Assembly: GCA_016719785.1 (NCBI GenBank)
Contig: JADJYJ010000007.1
Location: 124,001-188,000, forward strand
DNA: 64,000 bases
Direction: 5' to 3'
From: Candidatus Amarolinea dominans
GTDB taxonomy: Bacteria > Chloroflexota > Anaerolineae > SSC4 > Amarolineaceae
Shown: positions 16,701 to 23,506 of the stretch, piece after piece
How the letters are laid out: each line of letters begins with the position of its first letter
How positions within the stretch are numbered: the first letter of the stretch is position 1
Translations under genes and position numbers: made by a program
Notes under the pieces: generated by a model
Databases searched by the model: none
Seen by the model: the letters and a program-made list of their open reading frames with translations, nothing else
What the model was told of the DNA's origin: nothing

Positions 16701-17428
16701 CCGAAGATCGAGGCCGACATCTTATGCGCCTCGTCGCAGACGATCAGGTCCCAGCGGCAGTCGGGCGCCTGGAGCTTCTGCTGCACATCCCCGTCGCGCG
16801 AGAGCTTGTCGAGCCGGGCGATCACCAGGTTGGTTTCCATGAACCAGTTGCCGGTGCGCGCGGCTTCGAGCTTGTCGTTAGTGAGGATTTCGAAGGGCAG
16901 GTGGAAACGACGGTAAAGCTCATCCTGCCACTGCTCGGCCAGGCTGCCCGGGCAGACGACCAGGCAGCGCTGCAGATCGCCGCGCGCGATCAGCTCTTTC
17001 ATCAAGAGGCCGGCCATGATCGTCTTGCCGGCGCCGGGGTCGTCGGCCAGCAGGAAGCGCAGCGGCTGGCGCGGCAGCATGGTCTCGTAAACGGCCGTGA
17101 TCTGGTGCGGCAGCGGCTCGACGACGGAGGTATGCACCGCCAGCACGGGGTCGAACAGGTGCGCCAGGCGGATGCGCTGCGCCTCGGAGACCAGGCGGAA
17201 GCGTGCGCCGTCGCCGTCGAAGCTCCAGGGCCGGCCGTGCTCCACGACCTCGAGGCGGGCCTCGTCGTGACGATAGAGCAGCTCGTTCGCCACCCGGCCG
17301 GTCGCCGTCTTATAGGTCAGCTCCAGCGCCTCGGAGCCGAACCACTGCACGCTGACCACCGTGACCAGCGCGTCGGGCAAGATGCCGCGCAACGCGACGT
17401 TGGGCTGGAGTTGTTCGAGTTGGGTCAT
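13796..17428 (-). CDS. SNF2-family helicase with DUF3883 C-terminus, component of an Hma-type defence operon
   Basis: 1,210 residues. Walker A is DDPGAGKT (129-136) and the DEAH box is at 232-235 (LIVCDEAHKM). HFLLMTATPHNG is motif III and NPNRIEQRFGRIHRIGQ is motif VI of SNF2-like translocases. The C-terminal ~120 residues (SVMAVERGLGF, DIESR, LRFIEVKGR) are DUF3883, with a D...E-x-K arrangement resembling PD-(D/E)XK nucleases. The family moves along duplex DNA; in defence operons it probably senses or processes unmodified DNA. Residues about 515-542 (DEQDLQGEHEKYP, then PVHPVPHPV) derive from a CAGGAT-family repeat inserted in frame between the two RecA lobes. It is first of the helicase, AlbA_2, methylase, ATPase series. 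Confidence 0.88.
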   Translation of the reverse strand: MTQLEQLQPNVALRGILPDALVTVVSVQWFGSEALELTYKTATGRVANELLYRHDEARLEVVEHGRPWSFDGDGARFRLVSEAQRIRLAHLFDPVLAVHTSVVEPLPHQITAVYETMLPRQPLRFLLADDPGAGKTIMAGLLMKELIARGDLQRCLVVCPGSLAEQWQDELYRRFHLPFEILTNDKLEAARTGNWFMETNLVIARLDKLSRDGDVQQKLQAPDCRWDLIVCDEAHKMSASIFGGELKVTKRYRLGQLLSTLTRHFLLMTATPHNGKEEDFQLFMALLDGDRFEGRPRDGVHAADVSDLMRRMVKERLLKFDGTPLFPERIAYTVPYKLSPAEAHLYRAVTDYVRQEFNRAEALQNDKRAGTVGFALTILQRRLASSPEAIYQSLRRRRERLEGRLRELELLQRGAAAAIATDSPVLDADDIEDLEEAPENEVAAVEEEILDQATAARTIEELKAEIATLKHLEALALGVRRSGTDTKWRQLASLLGEIFTPAAIANRLAEQRATYEFRQDEQDLQGEHEKYPVRPVHPVPHPVSSPRQKLVLFTEHRDTLNYLEQRITTLLGRREAVVMIHGGMGREERLQAQESFRHDPETQVLLATDAAGEGINLQRGHLMVNYDLPWNPNRIEQRFGRIHRIGQTEVCHLWNLVAEETREGDVYRRLLEKLEQARQALGGQVFDVLGKLQFEGKPLRDLLIEAIRYGDQPEVRARLTTVLDHALDREQLQNLLEEGALARDVMDASRVFRIREEMERAEARRLQPHYIESFFQEAFKRLGGTAKQREPRRYEVTHVPAPVRNRDRLIGIGEPVLPRYERIVFEKELIAPPGQPPAAFVCPGHPLLDAVLDLTLERQRDLLKRGAVLVDERDPGTQPRVLFYLEHAIQDASLTRSGERRVISRQMLYVELAADGTARHLHYAPYLDYRPLAEGEPGVDALLDRPECTWITRGLEQQAQGYAIAHVVPEHLAEVRGPKLALNAKTEAAVKDRLMKEITYWDYRAEQLKLQEQAGKPNARLNSGEARKRADNLQARLQKRLEELKLEAQISPLPPVVLGGALIVPLGLLAAMNGRSTPAPAATADKQAAAARARASVMAVERGLGFAPSDREFEQLGYDIESRVPGTGKLRFIEVKGRITGAETVTVTKNEILYSLNKPDDYILALVEFLSDNTQCVHYLRRPFNREPDFGVTSVNYDFAGLLARAGAPR
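15803..15878 (+). repeat. CAGGAT-family hairpin repeat in frame within the helicase gene
   Basis: CACAGGATGGACAGGAC on one arm and CCTGTAAATCCTGTTCATCC on the other form an imperfect hairpin of the same family as the 90-bp array at 6955-7386. It is read through in the helicase frame without a stop. Confidence 0.85.
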
Positions 17429-17446
17429 GCCGGTAAGCTCCGATCT

Positions 17447-17618
17447 GAACTATATTGATTCCGCCGCGGTCGCGCAGCGCGTGGTCAAGCGACGTTCGCA
17501 AGGAATCGGCTACGAAGCGCAGCGCATCCAGGAAATTGCTCTTGCCAGCGCCGTTAGGCCGCACCAGCGTTATCGTTTCTTCCCCCTGCTCATAGCGTGG
17601 GCCTTCGCGTTTGGCGCT
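17447..17618 (-). pseudogene. Remnant of an AAA (AAA_21-type) ATPase gene
   Basis: In the minus strand, and in frame with but after the stop of the DUF3226 gene, the sequence reads GPRYEQGEETITLVRPNGAG, then KSNFLDALRFVADSL and RTSLDHALRDRGGI. This is the Walker A region (PNGAGKSN) and following helices of an SMC-like AAA ATPase. No start precedes it and the family's remaining several hundred residues are missing; the helicase gene begins right after it. It appears to be the scar of a deletion or replacement. Confidence 0.75.
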
Positions 17619-17621
17619 AAT

Positions 17622-18254
17622 TTACATCGCTGCCAGAAGCTCGGCGAGCGCCTTCAACGATTCATGGTCGAAACGCCACACACCGGCCAAAGCAGCCTTT
17701 CCGGGATCTCGATCCGGTTCGTTGTGTGTAGCCAGGAAGGCGTGAATTTCGGCCTTGCTGCGGCGGTGCGCTGGCGGCGGCTGGCGATGGCCGGACTGTG
17801 TCAGTGTCGCGACTGCGCTCTCGATGAAGGCGTGCGCCGGAGTCGCCAGCGGATCATCCGCCACGGTTGCCAGAAGCAGTTCCTCAAGCGCGCCCTGCCG
17901 GTCGGAGTCGGGAACGATCACAATGCCGGTGCGAGGTATGACTCCTTCGGTTAGCAGCCACGGCTGTTTCGGTGCCGTCAGCCCGGCGTTTATCAGCGCA
18001 TCTTGTACGGAGACAAAGGCCGCTACGGGGTTGTCGTCGGCGTCTCGCACCACGACCAGATTCATTACGGTGGGATACGCTGACTGTTTGACCAGTGATT
18101 GGAGATTTTCACGTAAACGTGTCTTCCCGGCGATTGGCATAATCTGGATATCATTGCGTTTGAGATCTTTCAGCCATGCCTCGAAGACATCACGTTCGTG
18201 GTTGCCTTCAACCAACAGGAGCTTCGTTTTCTGGATCTCATTTTTCTTGTCCAT
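17622..18254 (-). CDS. DUF3226 TOPRIM-like protein, partner of an AAA ATPase
   Basis: 210 residues. KLLLVEGNHERDVFEAWL near residue 11 supplies the TOPRIM Glu, and NLVVVRDADDNPVAAF supplies the DxD metal site, as in OLD-family nucleases and DUF3226. The domain probably cuts nucleic acid when the partner ATPase signals. Its ATG overlaps the stop of the upstream ATPase gene (ATGA at 18254), so the two are almost certainly cotranslated. Split ATPase/TOPRIM pairs of this design resemble OLD, PARIS and AbiL systems, where the ATPase is the sensor and the TOPRIM protein the effector. The assignment to any named system is open. Confidence 0.75.
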   Translation of the reverse strand: MDKKNEIQKTKLLLVEGNHERDVFEAWLKDLKRNDIQIMPIAGKTRLRENLQSLVKQSAYPTVMNLVVVRDADDNPVAAFVSVQDALINAGLTAPKQPWLLTEGVIPRTGIVIVPDSDRQGALEELLLATVADDPLATPAHAFIESAVATLTQSGHRQPPPAHRRSKAEIHAFLATHNEPDRDPGKAALAGVWRFDHESLKALAELLAAM

Positions 18255-19336
18255 CAGCGGACCTCCTGCTCCGACTCAATCGCCGTAGCAAGTTCATCAG
18301 CAGTATAGTCTACCACGCGAGTGCCTTGCTCTGTCAGGTCGAAGCGACAAAGCCGCAGATCCTCACGAGTATTCAGAGAGACCACGGCGCGATGGGCCGC
18401 GCGGATGCACTCGTCGCTATGGGTGGCTGCAAAAACCTGGACATTCAGGCGTCGCGCCGTCTGCGCGATCATCCGCCATACTCCCGGCAACGCTGAATGG
18501 TGCAGGCCGTTTTCAACCTCATCCAGCAAAACCATGCCATTCTGGCTCCCCGCCAATGCCAGCGCAATGGATAACACACGTATCATGCCATCGCCCATCA
18601 GAGGTACCGGCATGAGGTGCTGCGCGCCTAAATCGCCGTACAGCACGCTGCCCCCGCGCGTAGCAACTACGGTCAGTCGCCTCAGTCGTGGCTCGATCAC
18701 ACGCAGCGCCTCGACAACCGGCTCATGCTGCCGCGCAATCTCCAGGCGACTGAAACGCTGCGCAACTGTCTGCGCATCGGGCACGCTGCGGGCCGGGATG
18801 TACACGACAGCGCTGGCATCCTCCAGATCTGTCAGAGTTTGGCGACTGGCTCTCTGTGTCAAATCCGTGACGGTACGGCCGACCGATGTCACGGGCGAAC
18901 GATATTGAAATGCCAGACCCTGGGTTGCGCCGATCATATTGGCGCTCTCCAGCACCCCGCCTGAGCCATTTTCCCGCCTGCTTCCAAACGTTGCCTTGAT
19001 CCGCAGCTCTCTCCATCCTGGCATCTCCTTGGTCCTGGGTGGAAATGCGCCGGCCACATCGGTGGCTTCGAGGCTGATTTCCTGAGTTCGATCCCAGTTG
19101 TGAAACAGCGATTCCATAATCTCATCCTGATCCGCGCCAGGGCCGTAACCGCGCAACTCGTTCAGCCGTACCATGACATCGCGCGGATTGCCAGGTAGCG
19201 ATAGGAGCAACAAGGCTTCCAGTACAGCCGTTTTGCCGGAGTTGTTCTTGCCCAGCAGCAGGTTGATTCTGCTCAAACCATGCAGCTCGGCTTGATGATG
19301 ACATCGGAAATTCGTAATTCTAAGAGTGTAGATCAT
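18254..19336 (-). CDS. AAA family ATPase (OLD/SMC-like), partner of the DUF3226 protein
   Basis: 360 residues. The N-terminus LRITNFRCHHQAEL and NLLLGKNNSGKTAVLEALLL (Walker A GKNNSGKT at about 29-36) is typical of OLD/RecF-like ABC ATPases. MGDGMIRVLSIALALAGSQN is the ABC signature region, MVLLDEVENGLHH the Walker B, and VFAATHSDECI the switch His region. These proteins dimerise on ATP. The overlap with the TOPRIM gene implies a two-component effector. Upstream, at 19337-19496, I see only short noncoding sequence. Confidence 0.85.
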   Translation of the reverse strand: MIYTLRITNFRCHHQAELHGLSRINLLLGKNNSGKTAVLEALLLLSLPGNPRDVMVRLNELRGYGPGADQDEIMESLFHNWDRTQEISLEATDVAGAFPPRTKEMPGWRELRIKATFGSRRENGSGGVLESANMIGATQGLAFQYRSPVTSVGRTVTDLTQRASRQTLTDLEDASAVVYIPARSVPDAQTVAQRFSRLEIARQHEPVVEALRVIEPRLRRLTVVATRGGSVLYGDLGAQHLMPVPLMGDGMIRVLSIALALAGSQNGMVLLDEVENGLHHSALPGVWRMIAQTARRLNVQVFAATHSDECIRAAHRAVVSLNTREDLRLCRFDLTEQGTRVVDYTADELATAIESEQEVR

Positions 19337-19496
19337 TAGAACACCTCCAAAGGGACTTCTTTGTCCTTGGCCAGTGGGGTCTGGTGCATTTCAAATAGGC
19401 CTCGAGTGTATGCGCCAGGGATCGAAGTTCGTCGAAGCGACGGCTCATGAATCCCGCGTGACGGCCTCCATTATACCGGCATCACATCGGCCCCGC

Positions 19497-19575
19497 AAAA
19501 GAAACCCGGCTTCGGATGAGAAGCCGGGTTTCTGCCATGCAAAAGAAACCCGGCTTCGGATGAGAAGCCGGGCCT
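19497..19575 (-). terminator. Two tandem hairpin terminators
   Basis: Two near-identical hairpins have stems GAAACCCGGCTTC / GAAGCCGGGTTTC (19501-19532) and a second copy at 19541-19573. On the minus strand each ends in a short U run (AAAA on the plus strand). They lie downstream of the secreted glycosidase-like gene and upstream of the ATPase gene, insulating the two. Confidence 0.75.
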
Positions 19576-19615
19576 TTGGGAACTCTTCAGCTTGCCGGGC
19601 GCGGGGTCGGCCAGG

Positions 19616-21874
19616 CTACCGGTGCAGCCAGGGGATGTACACCGGCGGGGCGTAGACGTTCGGGAAGTTGTAGAAGAAGGTGTTGCCTGCCTGCACCTGC
19701 ACGCCGACCTGCTGCCAGCCGGCGTAGAGCGGCGGCGGCACTTCTTCCAGCAGATAGGCGCCGGCGCTGATGTCGGGCAGGGTGTAGGAGCCGTCGTTGC
19801 CGCTGATGATGGTGGTGACCAGGGTGTTGGGCGGACGCTTGAGCTTGATGACCGCGCCGGCCAACGGCGGCTCGCCCGCGTCCAACAGATTATTACGGTT
19901 GAGGTCGTTGAACACGATGCCGGCCAGGTGCCCGGTCTGCGGCATGGGCGTCGGCGTCAGGGTGGGGGTGGGCGTGACGGTGGGGGTGGGCGTTTGCGTC
20001 GGGGTGTTGGTGGGAGTGACCGTGGGCGTGCGCGTGGGGGTGGGCGTCTTGGTCGGTGTGGGCGATGGCGTGAAGGTCGGCGGCGGGCCGATATAGGTGG
20101 TGGAAAGTCTGGAGGCCATCACCAGGTGGATGTGCTCATCGCCGTCGCTACGGCTGTTCAGGCGGAAGTCCGCGCCGCCGTTCAGGGTGTTCGCCATGCG
20201 CGCATCAGCCGCCAGGAAAACGGCCGTCTTCCAGGTATGACTGTCGGTCTTGGTGACGAGAGCTTGATTGGTGCCTTCGACGATGGCATCGCGCAGACCG
20301 CTGGTGGAATCGTACTCGATCTTGAAGGTATCGGTTCCCAGGTCCGCGTAGGTGACGGCGATGCGGATGGTGCTGCTGCCGGCAAAGTAGTAGCCATCGC
20401 TGACCTTGAACCACATGTACGGGTTTCCGCCCACCTGGTCCGTGCGCCGCGCCACCCAGCCTTCACGACCGGCCGGTAGATTGGCGTTGTAGGGGCTGTT
20501 GTGGCAGGGGTAAGGGTTGCCATTGGGGTCATTGGCGCCCCCGCACCAGCCGAGATATTCGACGCCGGTGAGGTTGGTTTCAGCCACGGTGCGGCCGCCA
20601 GAGATGTTGTCTTCCTGGGTCAGGTAGAAGCTGTAGTTGCCCACCTGCGGGTAGTAGGTCTGCTCGCTGGCCGCATAGCAGTAGGTGGTGGGGTTGCGAT
20701 GTTCGCGCATCGCCACCCACACGTTGGGGGTGTTGGCCGCGTTCTTGCCCACGTAATCCTTCATCCAGGAGAAGACCTCCAGGTTGGGGATGTTGTCTAC
20801 GATCAGCCCGCTGCCGGCATCGCGGTTGAAGAAGAGATCATCGTTCAGGCGCATGACGTCGGCCTTCTTGTCCATGCCGCTCAACATGCCCCAATACACC
20901 TCGGTGTTATTGCACAGCATGTACTGGTAGGTCTCGAAGGCGATGGGCACCGAGGTGTAGTTTTGGTAGACGGTGTCGTACATGCCGCAGAAGTTCGTGT
21001 TGCTGCAGGTGGTTGACCCGCGCCAGGCCTCGTTGAAGTCAGGCACCAGGCCATTGAGGGAGATACCAACCCCGCGCGGCACCGCGTAGTTTGCCAGCTC
21101 CCAGCGTTCGGCCTCGGTGAAGGTGTAGGGGGCAATCTGCGCAAAGACGCCCTTCTGCAGACTGGAACCGGTGCGGAAGCCGGTGACATAATCGTCAATG
21201 ATCTCTTTGGTGGTGCTCATCCACAGGCTCTTCGTCAGGCCGGCGCCGATGAGCGCGTCAATTTCACCCTGGTTGCCGCCAGCTTTATTTTCGCCGTAGG
21301 TGCCAAAGCCCATGGAGATCCATTCGACGCGCGCATCGTTCTTGTAGCGGTTGCCCAGGGCGGCGATGAAAGTGGCGTAGGGATTCAGGTAACTGCGGAA
21401 CCAGTAACGCGGCACGCGCCACAGCCCGTCGGGGCAGCCGCCGGAGGGCGAGATTTCGCAGGACGAGGTGATGACCACCGCGTTGGCGTTGCTCTGCCAC
21501 ACCCAGGCCGGCGTGCCGTTGATGCCGCCGCAGCAGCGGCCGTTGTAGGTGCTGATGCCAATGGCCGCGCGCTTGCCGGTGGACGCGACGGCCGCCAGGT
21601 AATCGTCTACGAGCGCCCAGTTGTAAACGCCGTTGCCGGGGTTCAGCTCACCCCAGTCGAACGTGCGCAGATTGCCGACCAGCGAGTAGCGCGCCGGGTC
21701 CGCATCGCCGCTGTGGTTGATCATGTAAATGCCCGGATCGTTCATCCAGGGCAGGGGGATGTCGGGCGCGCTGGCATCTTCGGGTGCGGTCTGGCCAAAT
21801 ACCACGGAGGCCAGCAGGGCCAGCAAGATAAGCGTACTCAACAGCGTGAGTAGAGTCAGTTGCCATCGTTTCAC
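19616..21874 (-). CDS. Secreted glycosidase-like (TIM-barrel) protein with Thr-Pro linker and SdrD_B-like domain
   Basis: 752 residues. The signal peptide is a basic start plus LLTLLSTLILLALLASVVFG. Residues about 40-420 resemble a beta-galactosidase/GH42- or GH10-like barrel (YSLVGNLRTFDWGELNPG, AFETYQYMLCNN), though I cannot identify catalytic Glu residues with confidence. A beta-sandwich region follows. A TPTPTATPT-type linker (about 590-640) then leads to GIVFNDLNRNNLLDAGEPPL, an SdrD_B/carboxypeptidase-regulatory-like repeat. The protein ends VYIPWLHR, a hydrophobic-aromatic tail with terminal Arg that also closes the next secreted protein. The start is GTG at 21874 (GAGG seven bases upstream); a TTG at 21880 is possible. 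Confidence 0.65.
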   Translation of the reverse strand: MKRWQLTLLTLLSTLILLALLASVVFGQTAPEDASAPDIPLPWMNDPGIYMINHSGDADPARYSLVGNLRTFDWGELNPGNGVYNWALVDDYLAAVASTGKRAAIGISTYNGRCCGGINGTPAWVWQSNANAVVITSSCEISPSGGCPDGLWRVPRYWFRSYLNPYATFIAALGNRYKNDARVEWISMGFGTYGENKAGGNQGEIDALIGAGLTKSLWMSTTKEIIDDYVTGFRTGSSLQKGVFAQIAPYTFTEAERWELANYAVPRGVGISLNGLVPDFNEAWRGSTTCSNTNFCGMYDTVYQNYTSVPIAFETYQYMLCNNTEVYWGMLSGMDKKADVMRLNDDLFFNRDAGSGLIVDNIPNLEVFSWMKDYVGKNAANTPNVWVAMREHRNPTTYCYAASEQTYYPQVGNYSFYLTQEDNISGGRTVAETNLTGVEYLGWCGGANDPNGNPYPCHNSPYNANLPAGREGWVARRTDQVGGNPYMWFKVSDGYYFAGSSTIRIAVTYADLGTDTFKIEYDSTSGLRDAIVEGTNQALVTKTDSHTWKTAVFLAADARMANTLNGGADFRLNSRSDGDEHIHLVMASRLSTTYIGPPPTFTPSPTPTKTPTPTRTPTVTPTNTPTQTPTPTVTPTPTLTPTPMPQTGHLAGIVFNDLNRNNLLDAGEPPLAGAVIKLKRPPNTLVTTIISGNDGSYTLPDISAGAYLLEEVPPPLYAGWQQVGVQVQAGNTFFYNFPNVYAPPVYIPWLHR

Positions 21875-22023
21875 AGTCAAACCTCATGAGTTGGGGCAAG
21901 TTGAGGCAGGCGCCGACCGGCGCCTGCCTGTACTTTCTTGTGCATCGTTTGCCACGGCCACCCATTATGTCCCCATCGTCTTAACGCCAGATGAAGATCG
22001 GCCCCTGTCAGGTGACAAAACTG

Positions 22024-23478
22024 TCATCTGTGCCCATCGCGGTAGGGGCATGGCCTTGCGCCTGCCCGCGTGGGCGACCGCAAGTGGGCGACCGCAAGTG
22101 GGCGACCGCAAGGGTACGCCCCTACAAATTGAGGGGATGCACGTCGCGTTAGCGCCAGATGATCGGGAAAAAGTAGGGTCTTGGGGTTGGGGTGGCGGTT
22201 GGCGTCGGCGATGGCGTCTCCGTGGGGGTGGGCGTGTGGGTGTGGGCGATGGCGTCTCGGTGGGTGTGGGCGACGGCGTAGCGGTGGGCGTGGCGGTGAA
22301 AGTGGCCGTGGCCGTCGGCGTCCAGGTGGGCGTCGGCGTGCGAGTCGGCGTGGGCGTGGGGGTGGCGTGGGCGTGGCGGTCGGCGTCGGCGTGATCGTCG
22401 GCGTATCGGTGGCGGTGGGCGTTGGGGTGGCGGCCGGCACGTAGCTGTAGATGCTGCCATCATGACTGACCAGCCAGCCGTGGAACTCATCGGTCAATTC
22501 GATGTCCCAGAATTCTTTTGATCCGGCCGGTGCGGCAATGCTGTCCCAGTCCTGGCCGTTTTCGGTGTAGGCCAGCGCGCCGGCGTAGTTCGGGTCGGTG
22601 CCCTCACCGCCTGCGGCCCAGCCCACGCCGTTGGCCAGCACGGTGACGCCGAAGAATTTCTTGTCTGACTTGCGCGTCTGTTGATCCCAGGGTGACGTTC
22701 CGCCCGCGTTGGCCGAATAGTAGACCGTGCCATGCGACGCGGTGGCGCCGGCCATCCAGCACTGGCTGCTGCTCAAGCAGTGAATGGCGGTGTTGTCGGC
22801 GCCGGTGGCAAAGTGGAAGCTCCAGCTCAGGCCGCCATCGAACGATTGGTACAGTTTGGCGCCGTTGGCCGCTGCGTAGCAGGTGCTGCCGTCGAAACAG
22901 GCGAAGTCCCACATCACCACGCCGCCAGGCCCGCCGTCTACATCAACCAGGCGCCAGCTTGCGCCCCCATTGGTGGATCGGAAAACCTCGCCCTGGGTGC
23001 CGCCCAACAGGATGGTGTTGGGCGTGACGATGCCCACGGAGTAGAGCCAGCCGCCGTAGTCGGGCGTTTGTGACAGCGCCCAGGTCGTGCCGCCATTGGT
23101 GGTGCGCAGGATGTAGCCGTACTGACCGGCCGCCCAGCAGGTGTCCGCGTCCAGGCAGTCGAGGCCGTGCAGCCAGCCGGTGGCCGGATGCGCCTGTTCG
23201 GTCCAGGTGGCGCCGCCGTTGGTGGTCTTCAGGATGATGCCGAACGCGCCGCCGTTGCCTGGGTACCAATCGGAGCCGCCGACGGCATAACCGACCTGGT
23301 TGTTGAGCATCCTGACGCCGCGCATCGTGGCCTCCGCATGGGGATGGCTGTACTGCAACTGCCACGTGCCCGCGACAGCCGGGCCGGTCGGAGGGACGCT
23401 CTGCGCGTCGCCCTGTCCTGCTGTCAATACCGCCGCGGCCAGGCCGACCAGGCAGCAAATGGTGATGATCGAACGCAT
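22024..23478 (-). CDS. Secreted BNR/YCF48-like beta-propeller with frameshifted Thr-Pro tail
   Basis: 484 residues as read. The signal peptide is followed by repeats of the form ILKTTNGGATW, ILRTTNGGTTW and VFRSTNGGASW, typical of Ycf48/BNR (sialidase-type) propellers. The propeller ends near VSHDGSIYSYVP and a PTPTATDTPT linker begins. About 22361 the frame changes and the as-read tail becomes Arg/His-rich junk (PPPRPRRLARRRPP). The lost frame continues as TRTPTPTWTPTATAT. After a second shift near 22235, a third frame gives PTATPTPRPYFFPIIWR and a stop at 22149. That end is the plausible native C-terminus, matching the VYIPWLHR tail of the neighbour. Both shifts are in GC-rich repeats, so sequencing error is possible. 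Confidence 0.75.
   Translation of the reverse strand: MRSIITICCLVGLAAAVLTAGQGDAQSVPPTGPAVAGTWQLQYSHPHAEATMRGVRMLNNQVGYAVGGSDWYPGNGGAFGIILKTTNGGATWTEQAHPATGWLHGLDCLDADTCWAAGQYGYILRTTNGGTTWALSQTPDYGGWLYSVGIVTPNTILLGGTQGEVFRSTNGGASWRLVDVDGGPGGVVMWDFACFDGSTCYAAANGAKLYQSFDGGLSWSFHFATGADNTAIHCLSSSQCWMAGATASHGTVYYSANAGGTSPWDQQTRKSDKKFFGVTVLANGVGWAAGGEGTDPNYAGALAYTENGQDWDSIAAPAGSKEFWDIELTDEFHGWLVSHDGSIYSYVPAATPTPTATDTPTITPTPTATPTPPPRPRRLARRRPPGRRRPRPLSPPRPPLRRRPHPPRRHRPHPHAHPHGDAIADANRHPNPKTLLFPDHLALTRRASPQFVGAYPCGRPLAVAHLRSPTRAGARPCPYRDGHR
22042..22134 (+). repeat. Dispersed GTAGGGGC... palindromic element
   Basis: The element opens GTAGGGGCATGGCCTTGCG and closes with GGGTACGCCCCTAC, and holds three direct copies of GGGCGACCGCAAG. 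An inverted, shorter copy lies at 55301-55365. Position is intergenic once the beta-propeller gene is given its native stop at 22149. Confidence 0.8.
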
Positions 23479-23506
23479 TCTTTTTACCTTTCTTCGATTA
23501 CTTTGC

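Noticed and set aside
3540..17428. DISARM system
   Set aside because: An SNF2 helicase and a methylase are present, but I see no DUF1998 protein (DrmB), no DrmA helicase and no phospholipase D protein (DrmC).
3540..17428. BREX system
   Set aside because: No PglZ phosphatase, BrxC-like or PglX-type gene is visible; the ATPase is DUF499 and the methylase DUF1156.
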